From positions 13,533,427 to 13,597,426 of the forward strand of contig JASSKH010000010.1 in the NCBI GenBank assembly GCA_031763025.1: a stretch of DNA of 64,000 nucleotides, read 5' to 3'. The notes under the pieces were generated by a model that had not been told where the DNA came from, searched no databases, and worked only from the letters and a program-made list of their open reading frames with translations. Each line of letters begins with the position of its first letter. Positions within the stretch are counted from its first letter, which is position 1. The stretch comes from Macrocystis pyrifera (lineage: Eukaryota > Sar > Phaeophyceae > Laminariales > Laminariaceae). The position numbers and the translations under genes are program-made. This document shows positions 1-11,300 of this stretch, in pieces.

Positions 1-640
1 CGAGAGTTACTCTCGTTGATGGTGCCCGCTCCGGGTACCCTCGCCCGATAGGAAAAGAAAAAACCACTGGGTCACAAGGAGTTGTAGATAGCGCGGGGCC
101 CAAACACTAGCGTGTGCAACTCGGTCAACCGGCGCGACTACCGTCAATCAAACGCGAGGCGCCTGACGCTAGTTAGATGCCATCAACTATAAAAATATCC
201 TTCGGGATCTATAGCCGCATTTCGTTTGTTTCGAATAGCCGCATCTTCGACCACCTTTTTCCTGGCCGTTTGGGATGAACTTTGTCATCACCCTCCGACC
301 ATCTTGTGGTGTGCATATACGACTATTCAGGGTGGGCTAATGTGATATGAGTAGAGTATTCATGGACTATAGATATAGATAATACGTTGCAGTCTTCTAG
401 TCTCACGAATACGAGAATAATCCAAAGAATGGATTAACCCGGCGGATATTCCGTTAGTCGAGAGTAACGTTCTTTTAGGAATGTTCCCTAGGGCGGATAG
501 CCCGTTAGACGAGAGTAATGTTCCTTGACGCAGATAGGACTACGAAGTGAGAAGTTCTTATATTAGCAGAAGAACGATCGGTAGCCATAGGAAAGTTCTG
601 TAGGAGTACATCAGATAAGAGGAATTTAGGAGAGCTTGTG
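1..640. mobile_element. LTR-like remnant at window edge
   Basis: This non-coding stretch shares sequence with 35768-36440. The segment at about 228-350 (the 'gccgcatcttcga' block, then 'gactattcagggtgggcta') matches the start of the 129-bp repeat array there. That makes it another copy of the same long-terminal or leader-type repeat. It also holds short internal repeats at about 440-520 built on 'gcggata..ccgttag.cgagagtaa'. It looks old and rearranged, and it is cut by the window edge. The assignment to an LTR family rests only on its resemblance to the 34.4-37.3 kb block and is inference. Confidence 0.35.
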
Positions 641-1045
641 GCATGGGGTGGGACGAGTATATCTGGGCTTCGAGTCCCGCCCCCTACCTCTCACTTCTCT
701 ACCAGAGCACCTCCTCAGCTCTCGCCATCAATAAGAAGATCTAAATCAGAAGAAGCGAAGCACTGCTTTCCAGCTGCCAGAACAACCTGCGTCCCTTACC
801 ACTACCCTAGAGCGGTCTCCGCTGCGGAGACCGCTCTAGGGTAGTGGTAAGGGACGCAGGTTGTTCTGGCAGCTGGAAAGCAGTGCTTCGCTTCTTCTGA
901 TTTAGATCTTCTTATTGATGGCGAGAGCTGAGGAGGTGCTCTGGTAGAGAAGTGAGAGGTAGGGCTACCGGTCGTTCTTCTGCTAATATAAGAACTTCTC
1001 ACTTGGTAGTCCTATCTGCGTCAAGGAACATTACTCTCGTCTAAT
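505..1045. repeat. Long imperfect palindrome (foldback)
   Basis: The left arm at 505-582 is the reverse complement of about 965-1043. The left arm at 689-825 is the reverse complement of about 827-962, with its centre near 826 at a perfect 'cggagaccgctctagggtag' arm. About 105 bp of the left side (583-688) has no partner. A third, direct copy of the inner arm follows at 1048-1160. Open frames predicted across this block mirror each other on both strands, so they are products of the palindrome and not genes. Confidence 0.8.
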
Positions 1046-1047
1046 GC

Positions 1048-1160
1048 GGAGACCGCTCTAGGGTAGTGGTAAGGGACGCAGGTTGTTCTGGCAGCTGGAA
1101 AGCAGTGCTTCGCTTCTTCTGATTCAGATCTTCTTATTGATGGCGAGAGCTGAGGAGGTG
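1048..1160 (+). repeat. Third copy of palindrome arm
   Basis: This segment repeats 830-945 almost base for base ('gggacgcaggttgttctggc' onward). It lies downstream of the foldback, which suggests stepwise duplication. Confidence 0.75.
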
Positions 1161-1261
1161 CACATTGCGTTACTACTGCTTTAGAGGATGCATCAGTCGA
1201 ATTGAGCCTAATTCTTGCGCGAGAGATGGTCAGTGTCTCTTGCGATATCTTCTGTCTGAGC

Positions 1262-2480
1262 TCAAGTCAAATTCAGATCTTTTGGGAGGTCAGATTGTTT
1301 CGCGACAAAGTGCACTGGGTTTCTCGTGGATACAGCAGTAGAAATTGCGGCAGTTGACGGTGCATCAGTAGTTTCAGCAGTCACAGAGGATGTCTGAATT
1401 TGAGATACGCTCGTCGTGTTGTTCGGAATACTATTACGGGGGACCATAGTAAATAGGACCTACGGTACACACAAAAAACATATATTTCCCTATTTTTACT
1501 ATCAATATTTGGTCCTATTTACTATTACGGGGGGGCTATAGTAAATAGGACCAAATAGTGTTCGCAAAAATATATAAATATATAGTTTATGTATACCATA
1601 TGTCCGATTAACTATGGACCCCCGTAATAGAGGTTAGTTACACTAGTACCGGTGGTTTGTTCACGTGGAGTTGGAGTGGAGCTTTGGTTTCGTGAGACAG
1701 GGCTGCTTTCAGTTTCTGACATGCGAAAGTCATCAGCCAGATTGCGTGCATTCTCGTATCTAGCGTTGTGCTCGCTCGAAAATTGGGAACCGTTTTGACA
1801 CATTTTCAGCAATCTTACCAGTGGCATGAGCACTAGAGAGCGAGCGATCGCCAGAGGGCGGTTGACAAGCAGAGGACAGGTGATCGGCAGCAGAAGTGAC
1901 AAGAGACTGATCGAGCGGAAGTGTGAGCTGACTCGCGAGCTACGGTGTGGGTTGACACTGGTTGTTGCTCTACTGCTGAAATTTCAGCGTTGATTTCGGT
2001 ATTCCGGAAATCACTCACCCGCTCGAATTGTTCGGTGCTGTCATCATCCCTCGTGACAAGGCCAGGAAGCCAGGCGGGCGGTTCCTCCTTTCGGTTCAAG
2101 CATTTCTCCAATTGTGCGTAGGCCCAGCGAAGCTTTCCGTCGGGAAGGTAGTCTGAGTGTTGAGACGCCTGAGAGTCGTTATCTACATCGTTCGCAGACG
2201 TGACACCATTCGCCGCAGCAGCTGCGATGATGTCTTCTGCGATCGAAGAGCTCTCTTCTTCAGCTTCCACCGCAGAGTCGTGGCCGCTTTATTTTCCGTT
2301 CGGTTCGGTTACTACACCGTCAGGATTAGGCGTGAGGTGGGGTGTGACGCCTGTGGGTGTTCTGCCGGCTTACCGTTGGCCGCTTGCTTCTGCCGCTTCC
2401 TCTCTTCTTGAGGCTGCGCGTCTTAGAGGCAGTCAGGCTGACCTCGGTCGAGTCCATCACGTTGCTCTCTCATTCTCCCC
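1262..2480 (-). mobile_element. Old element ORF remnant (gag/ORF1-like, unclassified)
   Basis: The minus strand carries discontinuous protein-like sequence. An acidic, Ala/Ser/Asp-rich stretch lies at 1833-2270 and includes the segment LPDGKLRWAYAQLEKCLNRK. A Ser/Thr-rich tail lies at 1262-1447. The family is not recognised, and no reverse transcriptase, integrase or protease motif is visible. It sits beside LTR-like sequence and a foldback, so it is treated as a broken fossil. A pair of MITE-A copies (1432-1629) is inserted in it. The apparent N-terminal segment is duplicated head to head at 2561-2690. Confidence 0.3.
1432..1629. mobile_element. MITE-A, two fused copies
   Basis: Two copies of the 109-bp palindromic element lie head to tail. 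The first (from 1432) loses its right terminal repeat where the second begins at about 1523. The second ends in 'cccccgtaata' at 1629. This is consistent with insertion of one copy into the terminus of another. Confidence 0.8.
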
Positions 2481-2690
2481 CCCTCTCTTTCTCGCTCTTT
2501 CATCAAATAATGATAAAAAATTCGTGACATTTTTCTTTTTTTTTATTTGAGGAAAGTGAGGGAGAGAGAACGAGAGAGCAACGTGATGGACTCGACCGAG
2601 TTCAGCCGGACCGCCTCTCAAAAGCTCAGCCCGAAGAAAGATAGGAAGCGGAAGAAGCAAGCGGCCAAGGGTAAGCCGGCAGAATCTCAT
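2368..2690. repeat. Inverted repeat with AT-rich loop
   Basis: About 2368-2485 is the diverged reverse complement of about 2561-2685; both arms contain 'gtccatcacgttgctctct' or its complement. They are separated by a T/A-rich loop. Read outwards from the loop, both arms encode a similar start, MDSTE-V/F-S followed by a Lys/Arg-rich segment. The two halves are therefore head-to-head copies of one coding start. Confidence 0.7.
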
Positions 2691-3184
2691 CGAACTCACG
2701 CGGGCAAAGCCCAACGGCTTAGCAAACCGCTGCCTTACCCACTCGTCCACGTCGACGCCAATATGGACTCCCTACTTTCGTAGAGTTCCAAAGGTCCCCA
2801 GTGATGTGGTAGCTTTGACCTGCTAACGAAGGCTGCGCGTTTCTTTTGTTATATTTTTTGCAAGGAGAGAGCCCTCCACGTTGGGTTAGCGGCGTGGAGA
2901 AGAGAGAGATCGAGTGAGGTTCGGAAGGGCAGGCAAGGCCCGTCTCGACTTCAAGGAGGCTCGGGTTATTGAGCCAAGTTCTCCCGGTTCTCGGAAAGAT
3001 TCTCAGAGGTGATACGCACCACTCCTGATGTATCTTCCATGGGTACATGTGCGATGACCGTTCTACGAACCTTTCCCAAAACCTGTCCTCCACGGGTGTT
3101 TCGAAGGGAAAAAAACGCAATAGACCCTTGTGGTAAAAAAAGAGCTCTAATCACATACCTGAGTACATACAGCTGGTATTTACG

Positions 3185-3395
3185 TAGAGGCGTATCGCAG
3201 ATGGAAAACCAGGGGTTTTCCCAGCGCGGAACGAGCTCGGCTCTTAGTCTCCGTGTGCACGAAAGGAACAAAGCTGCTCTTCTTCTGTCTCTAAGCAAAC
3301 AACACACGTGAGTACCAACGAGTACCGACTTAATAGGCAAACCTGTCCAGGGATACAAAGTGTCTCGACCTTGGTCTTAACAACAAAAAGGCAGA
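3185..3395 (+). repeat. Dispersed repeat F, partial copy
   Basis: This matches 7850-8045 on the same strand and 37905-38125 in reverse. Shared blocks include 'ccaggggttttcccagcg' and 'cgaaaggaacaaagctgctc'. The family has no visible coding capacity or terminal repeats. Confidence 0.75.
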
Positions 3396-3589
3396 CAGCC
3401 CACAAACACAGGACGTCATGCAGCAGTGTAAACGGGGAAAAACAATGCGGTTCGGGTTGCGTCGAAGGAATGGGACGCACATAGGCAGGCGATGATGACA
3501 CAGCAGTACGACGGAAAGATCCGAGGCATCAGGTATCACGATACATACCAGGGTACGACACATACCGTATCACGCTGTCACACTGGGTG

Positions 3590-3795
3590 ATAAGGTAACA
3601 CACCCCCTGGGACGAATTTCAGACCCGCTTTCCTCCAAAAACTTGGGGGGCACGCACAACGAAAATGGTGGCTTTGGAAAGATTTCGCCGAGAAGGTTGC
3701 ATTGACGCATCGCTCGCCGTATTCGGTACGCCCTCCGCGTTGCCGAGAAACCCAGATTTGAGAACCGTCCCAAGGGGGTGGGTGTGTTATCTTGC
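3590..3795. repeat. Short foldback element
   Basis: Terminal segments of about 50-60 bp are inverted repeats: 'taacacaccccctgggac' at the left and its diverged complement at 3769-3795. They enclose a non-repetitive centre. It resembles a MITE, and only one copy was noticed. Confidence 0.5.
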
Positions 3796-4059
3796 GTGTT
3801 GCACGTTACCAGGTATACTGCTGTGCCTTACCTACCGTGGTGCAAAGCTGAGATCTCACAGCTGATTCACGACGGGGGTTTTCTCGCAACTGAACTTAAT
3901 CAAAGGGGTTTTGCCAAAATCAGGTACACACCTGTTCCATTTGAGCCAAGAACAGGTACGTACCGAAACCGAGTGAAAAACACACGCCACGAGCGGTGTT
4001 TCCTGGCCATGAGGAAAATCACAAGCAATTTGTTTGCGCCTGAACATTAGAGTGTGTGG

Positions 4060-5560
4060 CCTCCAAAATCTGAATTGTTTTTGTTTTATTTAGGGTATAG
4101 GTACCACGGGCCCCACTTAAGACCTGCAGGGTCACCAGCCTTCGTTGATTACTGTAGTTTCGCCACGGCGGGCGCGCCAAGAGTATCTGTTGTGGCGCCT
4201 CCCCCCCGTTGTCAGCTTTGAAGCCTCGAGACGATGCTCGCGGAACCGCCTGCTCGGTGCGAAGCTACTTACCATGCCAAACCTGAGGCCACTTCGGCGA
4301 GGGGTGAAGCAGACGGACGGCCGTCTGTGTCAACGATGCTGTGCAAGTGTCTTGCCAGATTCCCTGCGGGGGGGGGGGGGGGCACGACAGTTTTTTTTTT
4401 CTGTATTTTTCCTTTCCTATATCGATTTGTTTTTCTTTGCTTTCTTTTAGTTCTTTTGTTTTCTCCCTTTCAGAGAATGTGTATGTCGTGCCTGTCGTAT
4501 CCAGTGATCATGATGTTCTCGCATTAGCTCAATTCCCTAAAATCCTGCCTGCGGTCACAAAACAGGCTGTAAACAAAAATGCGTCTCGATGGGAGAAAAC
4601 GAACAAGTTCCAGGTACGAAATAGTGTGCGCGGCAGCAGTATCATACCAGTCCGCAAGGGAAACGATGCTAACGAGCCGTGGTCTACCATCCCGTATCAC
4701 TTGCAACCAAATAACACCAGGAAAATACCCATGGTATCAATATGTGCGCTCGAAAATGAAAAGGGAAAAGAAAAGCACCAAGAGAGAGAAAAGAAACAAG
4801 AAATGAAAAATGAAACGAAAAAATAAACGAAAGAGAAACGAAGCAAACATGCGCTCAGGGGCGCAGGCCGAGTCCCGAGGACAAGTGTTGCTGTTTGCCG
4901 GTGCGATCAGTCCTATGTATGTGATGTACCCAGTTGATGGACCAACACAAGGACGTCACAAAAAAGACCAGACGGAAGGCAAGAAGACAAGAAGAGGGTA
5001 GAGACAAAGAGCCGACAACACACAAAAAACGAGCAGTCCGGCGTTCAGTTGGTTGGGTCAAGGACGAAACAACCGACGTAAACAGGACAGAGACCACGGA
5101 AAAACGTCAACAAAATCGGAAGAAGAGGGAACATAGCTGAGGGTCTCGCAAAAACAACAATAAGGTGACGCAGCCGACGCAGAATGACGGGGTACCTACC
5201 ATTCATTGACTTGGCAAGGAAAGAGAGCATCACAACAACCGAAAACAAAACCAAAAACAAACAGGGATTGTAACAGAGCGTTGAGCAGTAGTCACTGGGC
5301 GTCTCCGCTATTAATAGAAAGACGGCCAGTGCCATGTTTCGGCGAGTGCCTTCACTTTTTTTTTTAACCTAGCTGCTGTTGCTACGCCTCCTTCCACGCT
5401 ACTCCTCTTCCTCCCCCCCCCCCCCCCCCCTTGACCTTGGGCCCAACGGCGTCTACATTAAGGTGCTACGCAATTTGTACCTCAAGCGCTCGTCGTTTTG
5501 ATACGTCCCCCTTCTCCTTAATGAACCAACGCTTGAATGTACTGCTCTGCCCCGTCCTCA
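4060..5560. other. No gene seen; low-complexity sequence
   Basis: I see no gene here. The stretch holds a G-run near 4370, an A/G-rich purine stretch at 4755-5140 and a C-run at 5407-5430. Open frames are short and follow the base composition. Confidence 0.6.
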
Positions 5561-5619
5561 ACACATCTGAACCACGTGCCTAAATTCTTCGCTGCCAGCG
5601 TCCACTGTCTCTCTCGTCG

Positions 5620-5851
5620 ATGGGCAAGTTAAACAAGGATAGGTCGCGTTCGAGACAACCCATCCAGTCCTGCTCTTGCCCTCCCAAGCAACCCTCTCCC
5701 CCCTCCCTCCAGTTCCCCAAACATCACTGGTTTGGATGGGCAAGTTAAACAACGTTAGGTCGCGTTTGAGACAACCCATCCAGTCCTGCTCTTGCCCTCC
5801 CAAGCAACCCTCTCCCCCCTCACTCCAGTTCCCCAAACATGACTGGTTTGG
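5620..5851 (+). repeat. Tandem duplication, 2 x ~116 bp
   Basis: Two adjacent copies begin 'gatgggcaagttaaacaa' and end near 'ccccaaacat.actggtttg'. They differ at only a few positions, so the duplication is recent. A 105-codon open frame on the minus strand is simply this repeat read twice. Confidence 0.85.
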
Positions 5852-5915
5852 GTAGTCTCTCGTTACCTCACCCACATACGAGCCACGAACCCCGCGAAAA
5901 GTTTGCCCTGCTTTC

Positions 5916-7215
5916 TCACCCGTCGTCTTGACATCTGCTTATGGTAGCATACGGTAGCCGTCGCGAGGTTTTCTCTTCCGTCCGATGTTCGTAGCGAAGG
6001 AGCAATTTTGGTTGTGAGGTATCCACAATATGGCGAGGTGGGTCACGGTGGGACTTCACGTGACACACCCGTATAGCATGGTCTTCATTACCTCGGCTTT
6101 TGAGGGTCCGCACTTTGAGCCGGAGCGGTGCGGTGGGCTGGTCCTACGGTGGGCAACGTAGGGTGGTCAGCAGCACCCGCCGGTTGATTTCCGCAGCAGT
6201 AAGGTCGACGTTCTCGCACACAGGTGCCCCAAGGCACACAAACTTGGTGCGTTGTTTTGTACACCCGGCCGGCTGCCTCAGTAACGAAAAGTGACCCTGT
6301 CCATACGCTTCGTCATCGGGCACATATGGTCTCCGTCTTGGCTTCCGAAACTGTCAATCCGAACGAACCACGCACTGCTGTAACGATATCTGCATTCATC
6401 TTCGCAAGGCTGTTCCTTGATCTGGAAACGATGCCCGCGTCGTCTGCGTACAGCATTCCCCAGATCGGTTGCGGCTCCGCCAGTCTCCTGGAGTTATCTC
6501 GCCCTTTCTCTGCCCCCCCCCCCCCCCGTTAGAAGAGATGAGGAAAATAGACGAATGTGACATGGAGGAGTTTGATACAATGAATAGCAGCGAGAAAACA
6601 ATCGCTATCCTAGGAGATAGATGGTGGCCACAGGAGGCCAAACAGGAAGGGGATAATATTAGCAAAAAGTTTCTATGTAATATATTGAAACAACGTAATG
6701 AGCGCCCAATGGTTGGAGGTATCTCTATTAGGAGTAGGAACGGTGCTCCGTCTCGAAAGGGATGCGTGGTCAATGGTCAAATGACTAAGGCAAGCAACAA
6801 ATGAGTACGCCCCCCCCCCCCCCCGTCCCCCCCTTCTCATCCTTCACCTTGGTGCACACCCTATCCTTCACCACATCTGCATTGACGCTAAACCGCTCCA
6901 CCGCCACACGCAGTACGGCAGTAAAGAACATGTTGAAGAACAACAATGCTGCGAGCATGCATCCTTGCCGTAGGCCCTGCCCCACGCCGAACCAGTCCGG
7001 TTGTTCACCTGCGTCCGTTCAGATGCGCGCACGCACTGCCATCATGGATGTGGCGAATATCCGCAGAATCTTTGGTAGTACGCCCAGGCGAGCGAGCGCG
7101 GCCCACAAGAGGGTCCGGCCGACTGAATCGTATGCCTTGGCGAGGTCGACGAAACACATGTGAAGAGGGGGTGATCTTCTTTCGTGCCCATTGGTGAAGT
7201 CGTCGAACCACGAAG
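5916..7215 (-). mobile_element. LINE (non-LTR) reverse transcriptase fragment
   Basis: The minus strand encodes consecutive reverse-transcriptase motifs of a non-LTR element. FVDLAKAYDSV lies near 7160-7130 and GLRQGCMLAALLF near 6985-6945. The catalytic YADD is at 6450-6439, followed by SFGLTVSEAKTETICAR. Near 6090-6030 is MLYGCVT, the usual C-terminal landmark of these proteins. Downstream KPRDGYRMLPYA matches the tail of the same families. The frame is interrupted by at least one stop (in the RARI-stop-TDAG segment) and by frameshifts. A C-tract-flanked repeat (6518-6826) is inserted between the RQGC and YADD motifs. No endonuclease domain is present, so this is a 5'-truncated, inactive copy. 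Confidence 0.85.
6518..6826 (-). mobile_element. Repeat C inside the LINE, C-tract at both ends
   Basis: This is the longest copy of repeat C. It is bounded by C-runs at about 6513-6528 and 6809-6824 and lies between two blocks of the LINE coding sequence. Relatives lie at 17790, 23262, 32650, 49488 and 49575. The conserved core reads 'gagacggagcaccgttcc' on the strand that starts with the G-tract. An 88-codon open frame crosses it, but its coding status is not supported by the other copies. Confidence 0.75.
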
Positions 7216-7440
7216 ATCATGTCAACCTTCCACAGCAGTCTGTGACCACGGAATCAATAGGTATCTCTCTAGGATAAGGAATCAGGACGGACACTGGGTG
7301 TACTGATGAAGCTGTGGGTAGAAAGGACGATTTCTATGGAGTAGTTTTGTGACCACACAACTTGTATCCCTGTAGGATTGAAGAATCGGCACGGACGCTG
7401 GTTGTGCTGGATGTGTGCGGGTAGAGAGAACGGTTTAATG
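7210..7440 (-). repeat. Dispersed repeat G, two tandem units
   Basis: Two similar units of about 100 bp, each with 'ggacgctgg.tgt.ctg' and ending in a 'gtagagagaacggttt'-type segment, lie in tandem. Their reverse complement occurs once at 61375-61480. Confidence 0.6.
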
Positions 7441-8050
7441 TGAAGAACACACACACATATGGCAAGGCTCCTGGCTTGTGATTTTTGCCAGGTACTTGAT
7501 TTTATCACTGGTTTTGGCACAAAAGTGACAAGGTATACCTGATTTTGGCAAAAAAGCTCGTTGACGGTTTATTCCTGTCCCTTCGGCTAGAAGTTCCTTT
7601 CTCACGTTTTTTTGGCGTACCTTGCCGGCTTCGTAACCTTGCCGTTGAGAGGTGTGGGGGTGGGTTTTGAGGAGCCGAATCTTGGACTCATTTTCTAGCT
7701 CGTGGAATCGAGCTTTCCATGAATTTCGCATAATTCTGTATATACGGCTCATCAGAGTGGCCTAGTGTTATGGTACTGCTTTAAATAAGGCCGAAAAGGC
7801 CAGAAATTACCTGGGTTCAGGTGTTGGGAATCGTTTTTGTAGTACTTGGGGGCGTATCTTAGATGTGGAAAGCCAGGGGTTTTCCCAGCGAGGCACGAGC
7901 CTTGCACTCACTCTCTCATCGTGCACGAAAGGAATAAAGCTGCTCTTCTACTATCTCTAAGCAAACGACACACGTGAGTCCCAACGAATACCTGCTGAAT
8001 AGGCAAACCTAACAAGGGATACAAAGTTTCCCGAGCTTGATGTTGAAAAT
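7435..8050 (+). repeat. Dispersed repeat F, long copy
   Basis: About 600 bp here matches the reverse complement of 37905-38440 through its length. Shared blocks include the 'tgccttgccggtcagaggtgt'-like segment, 'ttacctgggttcaggt' and 'gggttttcccagcg'. The right third also matches 3185-3395. It lies just upstream of gene 1. Confidence 0.75.
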
Positions 8051-8233
8051 TTTTTTTATCAGAAGTAAAATTATTTTATGTGCGGCCGGTCGGTGGGCTC
8101 ACCACGTCTTCACACATCTTCATCCGTTGAACGCAGCAGGGATCACTCCGTGCCTATCATACGCCACCAGTACAACAGCAGCGCAGAGCAGCATAGGAGG
8201 TCAAGCAAGCGTTGATTGCACGAGACGCGAGCG

Positions 8234-8305
8234 ATGCAGGATGCGACGCCGTTCAAGTTTATCCTCCTCACCGCGGTTGAAGCCAGGAACCTAAAAAACG
8301 TACAG
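8234..8305 (+). CDS. Gene 1 exon 1 (C2 start)
   Basis: This exon encodes MQDATPFKFILLTAVEARNL and then KNVQ, the first strand of a C2 domain. It ends CAG|gtatga in phase 0. The ATG follows an in-frame stop at 8213-8215, which supports it as the true start. Confidence 0.85.
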
Positions 8306-11300
8306 GTATGATACGAGTTGTCGGAATTTTGTTTTTCGTAGGAATTTGTCTTTTTTTTCCGACACCAACAAGGAAGAGTTGCGATGTACCCCGTCCACGT
8401 ATAAATAAGACTTGCAGCAGAGTAGGTTGTTGACTTTGCTTGCGCTTTCTATTAATACAGTCCGGCATGTTTGTACACCTACCGGTCTTAAGAGTGCACC
8501 GAAAATGAAAATAGCTCGATGTTTTTTTTTTCGTTTTTTGTTTTTGTTTTTGCTACTGTAGAAAAATTCAGCCGGTTTAGGTCTGTTGAAAAAAAAAAAA
8601 AAAAAACGAACCGGAGCCCAAACCGAAACCGAAACCGAACCTAAACGAACACTTCTCGGTCGATTTTACGACGAAACCAGCCGAACGAATGGTCATTTTA
8701 ATATTTCGAAGAGTTCGGTGTTGCATACATACTTGGTAGTAACAACACAGAGTGTCGTGAACCGAAAACAAAAAAAGGCTGGGTCGATTTTTGTTTTTTT
8801 TTGTCGATAGTATCTAATACATTGTTTTGTCGAAAGTATCTACGTATTACGGGGGAACATAGTACATAGGACCTACGTTGGACACAAAAACCTGTATCTT
8901 TACCTATTTTTACTAACAATATTTTGTCCTATTTACTATTGACCCCCGTAATAATATACCTGGTACCTGGTATTGGTTTTTCGGGCGTTTAAGGATAGGT
9001 CTGTGGGCTGTGGGCGAGGAATGTCCACATATGCAACGGGATTTCCATATATACACATATGTGGACGTAATCGGCGTAGGTGACACGTAACAAGAAAACT
9101 TGAAAAAAAAAACAATTGGCTTCCGGTTTCGGTCGATGTTAGGCAAACCGAAACACCGACCCAAAAAAGTCCGTTTGGGTCGGTAAATATCAACATTCTA
9201 TCGTAAGGGTGTTACCCTGGGCTGGGTGATTGATCGGTATTTTACCCCTTCGAACAGCTCAGTATGTATGACCGAACCTTACGGTACCGTTTGGAGGCTC
9301 TTTCATCTTCCTGATATTTATTTTGCTACCCAAGGTGCAAAGGCTGTGCAACAGCAGCAGTGCGTATGGTTCAAATGATTAATACCCGTACATGTTTCAA
9401 ATATTATAGCGTATAATTCTCGTATATAGCACCAGGGCGTGTATTATCGTACAGCAGGTTTGCGGAAACAAAAAAAACGCGGCAACAAGATCGTGGCGCA
9501 TTGTGCTCGCCACCATCTCAGGGGTGAGATATAGTGGCATGTATCTCAGGGGTGAGATAGTGGCAAGAGCCCCCTTTTCGTTGGATTGTCACCATCTTGG
9601 GAACTTAGTGGACTAACATTGGTGTCCGTACGAGGTGTGCACATCTATTTTTTGTACGAGGTGCACATCTAGTTTCTTATACGAGGTCCCCGGTGGCTTG
9701 GTAGGTGGTCCGCGCGCCTATCAAGATCAATTTCGTGGGTTCAAGTCTCACCGAGTGCACGCTCGTAGGGACTTTTTCTTGCATAAAAAGATGATCAGCG
9801 GAAAGCGCGAGAGCGTGAGTTAGCTACATTCGATGAAAATCGACGAGCAGTGGGAATGCTGAACCCTGTGCGCGGCAAAAAATAAAGGCACGTGCCGGGG
9901 GGGAGAAGGGACGGCACCTGTGACCACGGCTTGTCCAAGAAGATCGCTGAGGGTAAAATCTCCTACGAGTTAGGCTGGAAAGTAAAAAGTGATGATTAAA
10001 AAAAACAAACAAACAAAAAAAAAACACAAGGTGTACATCTATTTTCTTTAGCACCATGTTTCTGAGCTGAAGATGAAACAGCCACAAAGTGGTGTACCGT
10101 AACGCGCGGTCTCATGGGTAAAATCTCCTACGAGTTAGGCTGGAAAGTAAAAAGTGATGATTAAAAAAAAACAAACAAACAAACAAACAAAAAACACAAG
10201 GTATACATCTATTTTCTTTAGCACCATGTTTCTGAGCTGAAGATGAAACAGCCACAAAGTGGTGTACCGTAACGCGCGGTCTCAGTCAGACCTTCGCATT
10301 TGGCGTCATCGGCCGGACACGGGTTCGAATCGCATTTCGAACGATTTTTTTTTCAAAGAAACGCTTACTCGTGCGTCCCTAAAAACATACGTGTCTCAAT
10401 GGTTCCCCAGGTACCGAAACGAAGCGGGTAGGTCAACGTACGGCCGTAGACGGTACCGTTACGCGTCCCAAAGATCCCGCCGTTCAGAGGGGAGGGGGGT
10501 TTTGCAAGGAAATCTAAAAAAAAATGTTTTTCGGCTCTTTTCGGCTTTTGAAAAGACTACCATTGCTCGGAAAACCAAAAAAAAAAAACGGCGGACACCA
10601 AAAACACATTTTTTCGGCTTTTTCGGCTCGGCCTTTTCGGCTCGCATATTTAAAAAGTCGACTCGAAACATCGAGAATCGGCTGTATTACACGGAAATGG
10701 GCTTTTGTTGTGTTGGAAGCAGGCTCGATCGGCGTGCATTATCAGCAGGGCGCTGCCCACATCGGCCGGCAGGCGTCAGAAATCCGTAGTACTGCTCCCA
10801 TTTTTCAAAACAATTTTCGTTAGAAAGAACATTTTTTTGTCGTTTTGCGCACGGGACGAAAGAAAATTGGGGTTTTAGCAGAATTCGGCACCTGGGACTA
10901 AAAATCGGCCCTCTTGTTATAAGAAAAAATAAATCGATATTTCACCCCTTTAGCTCAGTAGGTAATACCTTCACGTTTGACTTAACGTCGAGGACTCGGG
11001 TTCGAATCTCACTTCGAGCGTTTCTTTTATAGAAACGCTTTGCGCGTGTGGTCCCTAAAGACGTATCTCCCTGGTTCCCCAGGTATTGAAACGAAGCGGG
11101 TAGGTCAGCGTACGGCAGTATGCGTCCGGATGGTCGGCCTTGAAGCCTATGCCCCAGACAGAGAAGGTCGTATGGGCTGGCCTCGACGATGTGCTTGTCG
11201 CCCGTTGCCGCTAGCTAGCCCTCGTCGTAGCCTCGGGTGTTGCGGGAACTTGGAGAAATTGATGTTGAGGACGATGTCGTAGCGGTGTCGTTCCCTAACC

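Noticed and set aside
638-1002. Two open frames with identical C-terminal peptides on opposite strands
   Set aside because: They are the two arms of one palindrome read on each strand.
3009-3501. Overlapping 85-130-codon frames on both strands
   Set aside because: They lie in dispersed repeat F and are not conserved as frames in its other copies.
10935-11030. Possible functional tRNA gene
   Set aside because: A- and B-boxes are present but acceptor-stem ends do not pair and the sequence recurs as a repeat family, so it is a tRNA-derived SINE.
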